Shown here: piece after piece, positions 55,290 to 64,000 of the stretch
Layout: every line of letters starts with the position of its first letter
Position numbering within the stretch: the stretch's first letter is position 1
From: Gonatopus flavifemur
Taxonomy: Eukaryota; Arthropoda; Insecta; Hymenoptera; Dryinidae
Direction: 5' to 3'
Assembly: GCA_018340375.1 (NCBI GenBank)
Contig: JAFFJZ010000004.1
Location: 38,724,001-38,788,000, forward strand
DNA length: 64,000 bases
Notes under the pieces: model-generated
Seen by the model: only the letters and a program-made list of their open reading frames with translations
Database searches by the model: none
What the model was told of the DNA's origin: nothing
Translations under genes and position numbers: made by a program

Positions 55290-56690
55290 TATAAAGTTAT
55301 TGATAAAAACTTCAGACATCCTGATCCACCCTGGTGAAAATGAAGCGTTGAAACGCGACGAAAGCGCAAGCGAAGAGTCACCTAAGAGTAACAAAGAGTC
55401 ACCTAAAAGTAATTTAGGAAGGAATTGGAACATTTTCACGTTTTATTTGTTCCAATACCCTCTTCCTTCACTTTTGGATTTTCACCAGGGAAGGAGATAT
55501 GAAATCTTATTTAAAAATCTGTATGTTATTTTCTCGATATTTAGAATCACAGTTATGAGTAGATAGATTTCAAATGAAATACCCTCCAATATCTATCAAT
55601 GAGAAATAAATTTTCAAAACATTCTGAAATTTTTCAGGAGCCATTTAAAACTGGATGGAGATTGATTGAATTTTTATTCGTTTCTAAATAGTTTGTGAGC
55701 TTTTCAACTGACTCTAACAGTAATTTTCGACACAGATGAAAAATTATGCAATTTGCAACAGCATATTAATATACATATAAAGGATTTATAAAATGTTATG
55801 GAACAGTATCAGTAATTCATCATGAATACAACAATTATAAATTTCCGTAGAACATACTTCCACAGATTCATACTCACATTGATTAGAACAATTTTATAAG
55901 ATTCAATAAACCACCTGTTGAAAAATTGATAATTCTTTACCATGAATCACTCATATACTTCACCAAAGGGGATATGAATAAATTATATTCTCAACTGCAC
56001 CAAGATCTGGAAACGTTTGAGGAACGTTTCCCAACGTCCTATGAAGATTTCTTGAATATCCAAGTGTCCTTAGCTGCATCAAATGTTGGTTGGATGTTTA
56101 TTCAACATTCAACTTCATCTTGTTTTGTTGAGGATGGTATAAGAATTAGAGAAGAATCACATTGAAACCTATTAAACAAATCATCTCAAGCATTTTCTAA
56201 TATAATATTTCGAACTCAGGAAACGTCACAAAAAATATCCAAGAAACATATTTAAAAATAAAGCTTTTTTACACAGCGAGGATCAATGCCAGAATCCTTG
56301 AAATATGAAATTTGGACTGTGACATGAAATGAAGACTGCTCATATTAATGCATTATTCATTATATTTATATTATAAAATCATTTATAAATATGAATGCAT
56401 AATTTATTATAGGATTCAGTGACACAGTCAACCTGTGGCTTAATTTTACATAATTTTTCAAATGTATTTTAATGTGATTTCTCTTCAATTCTGATCGCGA
56501 TTCATACTTCCCATAATAAGGTTATTCAATAAAAATCACATCATATTTGATAAATAGTTCTTCATTTATATTAATTGACTGATTTCTTATATACATATAA
56601 TAAAACCATCTACGAAAACAATACGGATGTATTTTCATTATTAAAATATGTCAGAACACATTTTTTCTGATACATTAAAAAAACTACGGA
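55290..56690. other. Non-coding DNA
   Basis: A short direct repeat AGAGTCACCTAARAGTAA lies near 55375-55410. The frame 55926-56165 (79 codons, GDMNKLYSQLHQDLETFEER) matches nothing I know and is not called as a gene. Confidence 0.4.
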
Positions 56691-56699
56691 TTCACTGTT

Positions 56700-56940
56700 G
56701 GTTACAATAGTGATGCACTATTGACTGTCAACAATACCTCACTTGGCATTTCTCTTTTCTTCTATTTGCTTCCAACAGCGTCTTACTATGCTTACCAATA
56801 GCGATATACTCTTGGTGACACACAATTGGTCATCAGAAGTGTTTTATTGTTCCTACCAATAGCGATATACTCTTGGTAACACCCGATCAGTTTGTAACAG
56901 TGATGGACTCTTTGACCAACAGCGCATCACTCGTCTTTTT
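56700..56940 (+). repeat. Diverged tandem repeat, ~85-bp units
   Basis: ACCAATAGCGATATACTCTT followed by GGTRACAC occurs twice nearly exactly (56795 and 56856), with weaker forms at the sides (CCAACAGCGCATCACTC, ATAGTGATGCACTATTG). Confidence 0.65.
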
Positions 56941-57530
56941 TTCCCAGTGTAATCTACTGTACTTGGGGTCTATTGTACTTCGAGTTAATTATGGTTTATC
57001 TTTGTAGTTTTCAATGAAGATCCACTATTAATCAATAGTTTCCAATAGTATGCATAACTTTTTATGTGAAACAAAATATAACGTAATAATAGTTTGTGAT
57101 AGCGTGGAAACTTACTCTATGGGGAACTATTGAAAATGGACCGTATTATTGGAAAATATCAAAAGATATTACTGTCGGAAAGTTATACATCATCATTCAA
57201 AACCACACAAATTATCGAGAACTACAAGTTCAATAGTGAATTACCGACTCGAAACGCTTCATTGGAAACTATTAATCTCCTGTAGTAAATCATAATTTTC
57301 TCCGTAGAAAATTTGAGCGAGGATACTAGTGGGCCTAGGTGATTGATTCATTTCAATTTTATTAATTCACCTTCGAGTATTTTAGGTACACGAAGAAAAT
57401 TTATGGACGAAAGATCACCCAAAGTCGAGTGAAATGGGGACATAGTGTCATGTCGGCACGGTTTAGAATCTAGTCAACATCGTTTGCCTCAACTAAAGAT
57501 GAGAATTCATTCAAATGTTTCTCCACAATA

Positions 57531-57634
57531 CAGTACACTCTCGCAAATGAGCCTCTTCTTCTCTTTCTTCAATGCAGGGTGAAAACCGTTCAAGTAAGAA
57601 AGAAGACGAGCGGCCCATTTGCGAGAGTATGCTG
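57531..57634. mobile_element. 104-bp TA-flanked hairpin MITE
   Basis: CAGTACACTCTCGCAAATG pairs with CATTTGCGAGAGTATGCTG; TA lies on both sides. Confidence 0.78.
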
Positions 57635-57761
57635 TACTCAACTTGTGAAGATAATAAGAACATTTGAATGAATTTTCATCTGTAGTCGAGTAAAACGATG
57701 TTGACTAGATTTCAAACCTCACCAAGTGCCACTATGTCCCCGTTTTACTCAACCTTGAGTA

Positions 57762-58084
57762 GTGTCCCCGCGATCCACAAGACGAGCTGTCACGGTCTTT
57801 AGTTTCCAGCCTCGTTCAGTTGAGAACCAATTCTTTCGTAGTAACAAAATAATCTGTATTCGATCTTGACACGATCCAAATTTGGATGTGGTTCGAAACG
57901 ATTGTAGTGTAGATCGATTAAAAGTTAAGATGAACGGGACTGCAGTTCGTTACGAATCCACCCGTAATCCAGTCCCAGTTCTAATTTGAATTCGAACCAG
58001 TGTTCATTCCCCATATGTCAAATTGAGCCACATTGGGATCTAAAGATCGTAACAGCTCGTTGTTTGGATCGTGGCAACATAATC
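57762..58084. mobile_element. Inverted-repeat insertion, ~320 bp
   Basis: CCGCGATCCACAAGACGAGC at the left pairs imperfectly with AGCTCGTTGTTTGGATCGTGG at the right. The flanks CTTGAGTA and TTTGAGTA match at 7 of 8 bases, suggesting an 8-bp target duplication. Confidence 0.65.
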
Positions 58085-58119
58085 TTTGAGTAATCTTTCG
58101 TCAATATATTTTCTCCGTG

Positions 58120-58696
58120 TAGAGGGATTTCGGCGTAGGGTGATCTAGTAACTCTTGCTTTTACGGATGCCCTTGATGTCCTTTAAAATTATTCAAATCA
58201 TATTGTGTATCCGAAAACTATCAAGCGTCTTGAATCAAATCGGACATTCACGAAATATCGGAAACCCGAATCAAATTCAATTCTTGAAAATTCGAAAAAC
58301 TGAAAATTGGATTCATTCTTGAATTAGAAATTTGAATCATTTGAGTTTTCCACATTCGTTATATAAAATACGAATTCGAGTGAATTTATGTAACCTATGA
58401 TTTTCATCAGAGTAAAATTTCACGGAATCTCAATTTTTCTTCCCAAATCTGTTGCTCCAGTGGAAATTTGCCGCCCTGGGAAGTTCTGATGGCCCCTATG
58501 TGAATCCTGGCCTGACTATCGTTGAAGAAACCTATTCAATTTTACAAATCTGAATGAATCTTGTACAATGTTCTAGTTACAGCCAATCCGACAATTTTCA
58601 ATTAAATTCGTTTACATCCAATGGGTTGATTCAAATAAAAACCTACTGAATCTCGTCAAAACTTATCAAAATCTGGACAATGTTTTCACCAAATCC
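58120..58696. other. Non-coding DNA
   Basis: Sequences near 58500-58680 (TTGTACAATGTTCTAG, AAATCTGGACAATGTTTTCA) weakly resemble the interior of the 18806-19073 MITE. No gene was seen. Confidence 0.35.
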
Positions 58697-58820
58697 TACC
58701 ATATGAGAACAACATAATCAAAATGCCGTCAAATTAACGTCACTTTGACCAATTTTTGGTCAAAATGAAATGATTTTGATGTCAATTTTATGTCATATTG
58801 ACAAGTTGTTCTCATTGGGT
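58697..58820. repeat. Hairpin with CCATATGAGAACAAC ends
   Basis: CCATATGAGAACAAC and GTTGTTCTCATTGGG are inverted. The centre contains TTGACCAATTTTTGGTCAAA, itself palindromic. The target duplication is not clear. Confidence 0.6.
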
Positions 58821-60259
58821 GTTCGATTTAATTCAAATGGATTTCATGGATTTTTCAAACCAGGGTATTCATATATGTTATCAATATTCCATCGGACATA
58901 TAATACTCTCAACATACACAGATAGTTGAGTATAAAATATAGGTAGCAAATATCTAAACGCACGTAAGGATTTAAATAGGAGTCATGTATCATTGTACAG
59001 TGTTATACATTTCTTACATAGAGATTGTGATATTCATATAGGGATTGCATTTGAATCATTCTCACTGAGGATGTTAGTTTAGACGATAACCACAGTCAAA
59101 ACAATCAGGAATCTGTGAACCTTTTTCTTTTATTTTAGATTTCGTGATCGAGAGTTATCGTGTCCAGCATGGGGAATTCGGAGGAGCTCCGAATTACATG
59201 GTCGTGACTCCCTCGACATTAGTATTAAACAACTCATAGGAATTCATATGCATTGAGAAAAACAAATTCTAAACCAAGAAAATATTTCTCGATATTCTCT
59301 TCAAAAACCGATACACCTGATTCACCTTTTGAAATCCTTTTGCAGCTGAAGAGCGTACCGGATTATTGCGCCATTTGAATGTACATACACGATCTGATAA
59401 ATATAAAAAGTACGCATACATATATGTGTAAAACATCATTCCTACACAGAATGGTAATTTTGAAATGATATCATTCTCCAGTATTATCTGTTACCTTCTG
59501 AGACTGTGATAAACAGTTTGATCTTCTGCCGTGCAGGGCGGAATTATTCGAACATCATATCTTATTCGCGGCTTATCTACTACCGGGCGGTTTCATGTAG
59601 CCTTCTGGAATGAACATGAAGCGCACCAGTTCTTCTGAGAGGGCGCTATTTCCTTTTTCTTTTATTTTTGGTCCTCTCCAAACCAATCTCGCATGTTGAC
59701 TCTCATTTAATACAGTGCTAGGGTATTGGATGTATGCAGAATCAGTAATACATCCCTCCCCTTTCGATCGTTGAATTCATATATCAGAGATAAATTACGA
59801 CATTCTCTATCGCTTAGAATCAAAATTATCCACTCGAAAATAAGTTTCAGTTCTTTCTGATTCTTGTTCTTGTTCAACGAATCAATAACACTAGTGTTTT
59901 CGAAAGCTATCTACGTACGCAATATAAAGGATAATTGTGAGAATTAATTATTGTGTATTTATTTAATCAACAGTCCTGATTTCATAGTGAAGAGCCTGTA
60001 GTGAGATGCTCGTCGGCAAGTATCCGGTCATGTTCAGTGGTATACGAACTTCGACTAGTCGAATATTTCGGGGTATGTATATTACGCACATTCGCATGAA
60101 TTATTCTCTTGGAATCGTGGTATTCATACATCTCTGCGATCAATAATACACATATTGCTGAAGTTTCAATCGTTCATTGAAACGAATTCTCAATCAAAGA
60201 ACGAAATACTTTGGTTTTGAGCACCTAAAATCTTGAAGTGCTTTTGTTGAACGATGTTT
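58821..60259. other. Non-coding DNA
   Basis: No gene, RNA or element was recognised in this 1.4-kb stretch. It is one of the few larger tracts here without obvious repeats. Confidence 0.4.
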
Positions 60260-60420
60260 CCAGTTCCCAGAAGTTGGTTCCAGAACACAGACATCGATGA
60301 TTCATCAAATCTTAAGAGTTTGAATTTTCGTTTCATTCTCATAAAGGATTCAAACTTCGAGAACATTAATACACAAGGTCCTCGTTGTAGAAACATTCTC
60401 ATCAATTATTTTTGAGATAT
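60260..60420 (+). repeat. Dispersed repeat, related to 62085-62220
   Basis: TTCCAGTTCCCAGAAGTTG, GATGATTCATCAAATCTT and TTTTCGTTTCATTCTCATAA have close counterparts in the same order at 62085-62220. Confidence 0.6.
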
Positions 60421-60707
60421 CCTCGCGAACATTCATCTTCCTTTTCAATCAGTGTTCGATGGTATCACAAGTCCCGCGTTGAAGTATTTCAAATAGAATG
60501 AAAGTCCGTTGGATAGCATCAGTCTATAATTTCAATTCATAGAATTCTGATCACCTCAATCCGGGGTATATAATACCATTTATAAATCTACAGGGGACAC
60601 CGAGCTGTTTACAAGATGGAAAACACAATAAGGTCCGAACATGCGCTGATAGAAATATTTACTCATCATTTTGGGTGACTTTTTTGAATCTCATCAGCTG
60701 CCTCAAC

Positions 60708-61512
60708 CCATTATTGCCCATAGTAAAACTGCTGGCCTACAGAAGAAGGAACTATTGGAAATAGGATATTTAGTTGGGGGATGAACATCTGCACAAAAAA
60801 TGTTTCACAAATTGTTTGAACAATTATTGACAATAACAATTCACGTAGATAAAAACCCCGGAATTGTATGCTACGGGAAATTTCATGTAAGAATCGGTGG
60901 TTCGCATGATCTTTAATCATCACAATTGTTATAAATAAAAATTATAAACAATTTCGAATTATCCATACCCTTTGGTGTCTACGATGAATCTGCTTGGGCC
61001 ACAAAAAAAGTAACTATTGAGAATAGAATATCTGGTTAGGGGATGACCATCCGTAGAAAATAAATTTTTACCATTTTTTGAAACAATAATTATAAAAATG
61101 TTGACACTTTGTTCGAATAATAATTGTGAAATCTTGTGTTTTACGGATGTTCATCCCCCAACTAGATATCCTATTTTCAATAGCAACTTTTTTTTTTTAC
61201 CCAAGCCGATTTGCCGTGAGCCCCAAAGGGTATAGATAATTCGAAATTGTTTATAATCTTTATATACAGCAATTGCGATGACTGTAAATTTTGTGAATGA
61301 CCGATCCTCAAATGCAATTTCCTGTAGAATACGATTCCGGGGTTTTTATCGACGTAAATTATTGTTTTCAACAAATTGTTCAAACAATAGTCGTTTAAAC
61401 AAATTGTCAAAAATTCTTTTCTTGTGGATGTCCATCCCGTAACTAGATATCCTATTATCAGTAGTTACTCTTTCCGTAGGCCAAGCGGTTTCGCCATGAG
61501 CATTAATGCGTT
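60708..61512. repeat. ~800-bp palindrome built from four copies of one unit
   Basis: Units like GGCCTACAGAAGAAGGAACT with AGGATATTTAGTTGGGGGAT lie in plus orientation near 60731 and 60995 and in minus orientation near 61205 and 61490. Between them, GAACAATTTGTTTGAACAAT-like and CCCCGGAATTG / CCGGGGTTTTTATC blocks are also mirrored. No coding capacity. A solo unit lies at 26490-26570. Confidence 0.75.
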
Positions 61513-61723
61513 AATTCCATCAGACATTGATTTATTGATTTATTTCAATTAGATAATTTTGAAATTTCACTTAGTTGAATCGGATAACGACTGATAACGA
61601 CGTGTGCAATCGTCGAACGATCGAATAACCAGCTGTTAAGACCTTCAAATTTTTTACTAGTTCCTTGAAACGATTTTGCCGGTCAGTGGTGAACTGAGGA
61701 CTCCTCTATCTTTTTCCAACGTA

Positions 61724-61984
61724 CACAGTAAAAAAAATTCCGTCATTGTGTAAAAAAGAAGTACGTGTCAAAATTCAAGTGTTGAATATTTAACACTTTT
61801 GTGTGTTCATTTAACACACTGATCAAATGCTGTTCGATCGATTCATTTTCAACGCATTAAAATGTTATTCGAGTTCAAATTAACACTTTATAAGTGGAAC
61901 TCTGGAATCAACACACGTTGAGTGTGAAGAAAAATGGTTAACATTCGCTTGTGTGTTGAATTTGACGAAAAATTTTTTACTGTG
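61724..61984. mobile_element. 261-bp TA-flanked MITE, CACAGTAAAAAAAATT ends
   Basis: CACAGTAAAAAAAATTCCGTCA-like left end and TGACGAAAAATTTTTTACTG right end are inverted, with TA at both sides. Internal TTAACACTT/GTGTTG motifs repeat. Confidence 0.8.
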
Positions 61985-62084
61985 TACGCGAAATAAAGGA
62001 CAGAAAGCAGGAAATCTCCCACCTTTTATCTTTTTTTTCGCGCGAATTGAAGACGGACAGGGACATTTTTAGTCTACCACTGTT

Positions 62085-62220
62085 CCCAGTTCTGAGAAGT
62101 TGATTTCAGAAGATTATTACCGATGATTCACCAGATTTTGAGAGTATGAATTTTTGTTTCGTTTCTGTAAACGAGTCAAACTTTTAAAATTTTGATAACT
62201 CATTCATTACTAGGTGTGAA
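62085..62220 (+). repeat. Dispersed repeat, related to 60260-60420
   Basis: Same order of blocks as the 60.3-kb copy (GATGATTCACCAGATTTTGA, TTTTTGTTTCGTTTCTGTAA). Confidence 0.55.
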
Positions 62221-62504
62221 AAGGACATCAAAAAAGTATTACGAATGGCTGAAACGTCCCATACGCCACAGTAGATGAAAAAGACTTCATAAAGACCTTC
62301 ATGGTAACTTGAGGAATTCAATATGAATTTTCAAGAATTCCTTTTGAATTTCTGAGTCGTGGGGGTATACCCAATGGAGAACATCTCAATATTCTCTGTT
62401 CTTTCAATTGAAAGATTGGAGAATTTTAGTTATTAGATGCATTGAGTATAAAAATCCTAGCAGAATAATTTAAGTTGCTTTGAGACCTGAAATTTACACA
62501 GCGG

Positions 62505-62685
62505 AAAATCTTGTGTATTGCTTCCTCGTTAGAGGAAAGCTTTGTAATCGTTTCGAGGGACCAAAAATTTTTTTGTCTCCAAATTCAAAATTTCTTAGAC
62601 CAAAAGGTTTCTCCGAATTCGGGGGAATTTTTGGTTCCGCATCTGTCCGTCTGTCTGTCTGGTTGTGTGCCCTTCCCCCTAGTGT
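62505..62685 (+). repeat. Dispersed repeat, inverted copy of 48675-48840
   Basis: CTCGTTAGAGGAAAGCTTTG, CCAAATTCAAAATTTCTTAG and CATCTGTCCGTCTGTCTG match the reverse complement of the 48.7-kb copy. A frame across it is open by chance. Confidence 0.7.
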
Positions 62686-63089
62686 ACCACCAAAAATTTT
62701 GTTTTCTCCCAGCGTCCAACTTCTCACATTTTACTGTGCCCACGAATTTTCGTTAATTCCTAACTCCTTTTGTATTTTTTCTATGGGCATCCTTTCTGGG
62801 AGCATTTTATTGTTGTTTTTCTGAATTTTAGGATGAAATTATTCATTTTATGGAAAAACGATTACTTCCCCCAAAATTTTGGTTTCTGAACATATTTCTG
62901 CATTTTTCGGACAATGCGACCATTTTGATCTTTTTTAATTCAAGCTCATAAGGAAGCTTAACTTTTTCTTCGGAATTACATTTCATAGGAGAAGAGGATC
63001 GCTTTGCAATCGTGTGTATTTCTTTGTTCTTGTTTCGATATACGAGCAGATAAATCGCTATTCATTTGTCGCTTGCTACCCCTAGTGGA
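62686..63089. other. Non-coding DNA
   Basis: T-rich with no supported feature. Confidence 0.4.
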
Positions 63090-63262
63090 AATGAATCATA
63101 TATGACCCATAAATGAGCCATATATAACCCATATATGAGCCAAACGAAACATATATGACTCATATATGTACCATATATGTCCCATGTAAGTCCCATATAT
63201 AGCCCATGTATGTGGCCAAAGACCCATCAGTGACGCATATAGAGCATGTATGGTACCGCGCG
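63090..63262 (+). repeat. Short-unit array of CATATATG
   Basis: About a dozen CATATATGACC / CCATATATGAGC-type units of roughly 11-14 bp are followed by GCGCGCAAACATATATGTTTG. Most units contain the self-complementary octamer CATATATG. Confidence 0.75.
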
Positions 63263-63532
63263 CAAACATATATGTTTGCAGGAGAAGATCAAAAACATAT
63301 ATGATTCGTATTTGGTATAATTACTTGTCAATGCATCACAAATATGCATCAAATTGGATTTGCAAATAGTTCATGAATATTTTTCATATGATTATTCTTG
63401 AATTGTCCGTTGAAAAATGTGGCATGCGTATCATTTGTTTCTTCTTTTCTGATTTTATTATGATTCCCGGTTTGCAATACTACTGTGAACAAAAGGTAAG
63501 GTGGATTTGTTTATAAAATGTGAATTCTTCAT

Positions 63533-64000
63533 TTATTCTTCCAAATCAATTTCATTCCCTTCAAAGTAATCCCCATCCGATAAAACGCACTTTCGTCAAC
63601 GCTTTTTCCAGCCCTCGAAACAGTCGGAATAGTCTTTTTTCGGTATAGCGTTCAAAGGATGGGGGCCAAATCAACGAAATCAGTGTTTGAAAAGAGAGAG
63701 TGTGACGTATCTCTCTTTTCAACCAACTTTTCGTTGATTTGGTTTTTCGTTAACTTGGCCCCCATCCCCTTCAAAACCTTTTCCGAATCGGTTTTTATCT
63801 CCTCAATCGTGTCAATACGGCGTCCCCGCATTGGCCCTTTGAGTTTGATGAATAGCCAGAAGTCACACGGAGCCAAATCAGGTGAATACGGTGGTTGCGG
63901 AACGATATGAATCGAGTTTTTGGCAAAAAAGTTGCGAAGAACCAATGCAATGTGAGCCGGTGCATCATCGTGATGAAGAGTTGTTCGCCCATAATTCCGG
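63533..64000 (-). pseudogene. Mariner transposase, C-terminal part, interrupted
   Basis: The frame enters from beyond the window edge. It shows LHHDDAPAHIALVL (second catalytic Asp, with Asp instead of the usual Asn after it) and SPDLAPCDFWLF (third Asp). A 113-bp element at 63657-63769 interrupts it after SEKVL. Coding resumes as AIPKKDYSDCFEGWKKR, followed by a TGA at 63596-63598 in place of a probable Trp codon, and ends at 63533. It belongs to a mariner group different from the open copies at 36 and 50 kb. The N-terminal part lies outside the window. Confidence 0.85.
63657..63769. mobile_element. 113-bp inverted-repeat element, GGGATGGGGGCC family, copy 2
   Basis: It starts GGATGGGGGCCAAATC and ends GGCCCCCATCCCC, flanked by exact TTCAAA duplications (63651-63656 and 63770-63775). 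Relative to copy 1 it is inverted. Deleting the insert plus one hexamer restores the mariner frame at this point, which supports both the ends and the 6-bp duplication. Confidence 0.88.

Larger units (their letters stand above)
57389..58119. mobile_element. Inverted-repeat element, CACGGAGAAAAT family, copy 2, with two insertions
   Basis: CACGAAGAAAATTTATGGACG and CGTCAATATATTTTCTCCGTG-like ends are flanked by TA. The arms share GGGGACATAGTGTCA and TCATCTGTAGTCGAGTAAAA with copy 1. Insertions at 57531-57634 and about 57762-58084 expand it from roughly 300 to 731 bp. Confidence 0.75.

Noticed and set aside
55926..56165. 79-codon frame as a small gene
   Set aside because: No recognisable domain, no splice or promoter context, AT-rich surroundings.
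1..64000. Integrated polydnavirus or other viral gene cluster
   Set aside because: No viral structural or replication genes were seen other than the retrotransposon gag-pol, and no env frame follows it.

Overview
The window looks like transposon-rich, AT-rich intergenic DNA from an insect. Mariner, hAT, Ty3/gypsy and Jockey-type sequences, TA-flanked foldback elements and tRNA-headed repeats occur together, which is typical of insect genomes. The species cannot be named from the sequence. I found no convincing host gene in 64 kb; one small spliced-looking gene fragment (23.6-24.3 kb) is the only candidate.

Layout. 0-1.8 kb: intergenic DNA with a 166-bp hAT-type hairpin. 1.8-13.8 kb: a decayed Ty3/gypsy retrotransposon (A/C-rich leader, gag with eight zinc knuckles, protease, RT, RNase H, integrase, no env). 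Its gag is split at 4037-7948 by a 3.9-kb DNA transposon with ~750-bp terminal inverted repeats, encoding a DDE transposase with a C-terminal SWIM finger. 14-19 kb: a LINE RT fragment, arrays of self-complementary hexamers, a GGTCTACC palindromic repeat and several foldback elements. 19.1-21.3 kb: a BED-finger hAT transposase pseudogene. 22-30.5 kb: small inverted-repeat elements, a CACTA-like transposase relic (27.4-28.6 kb) and a hAT-type hairpin with a second hAT hairpin inside it.

30.66-40.15 kb is a nested stack. A foldback element with a TTA target duplication contains a 9.2-kb hAT element with an exact 8-bp duplication. That hAT holds a decayed transposase, a 1293-bp mariner with an open transposase, an 851-bp TA-flanked element with a tRNA-like segment inside it, and a 745-bp hAT element with GGGTC-type subterminal repeats. 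40.2-43.3 kb is a block of diverged direct and inverted repeats. 45.1-46.2 kb carries a 5'-truncated Jockey-like RT on the minus strand. 46.7-47.7 kb is a 1-kb palindrome. 49.98-51.28 kb is a second, near-identical open mariner in opposite orientation. 51.37-52.88 kb is a dead mauritiana-type mariner. 53.2-55.3 kb is a TA-flanked relic keeping a PHD-like tail, split by a 1.1-kb palindrome. 55-63 kb is mostly non-coding with small inverted-repeat elements. The window ends inside a minus-strand mariner pseudogene.

The genes do not form a pathway: apart from the possible fragment they are transposition genes, mostly broken. Only the two mariner transposases are open. Exact target duplications and paralogous empty sites let the insertion order be read in several places. 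The observations most worth follow-up are the DDE/SWIM transposon, a 113-bp element with a 6-bp target duplication supported in two independent ways, the eight-knuckle Gag, and the CAGTGATGCCAG hairpin family.
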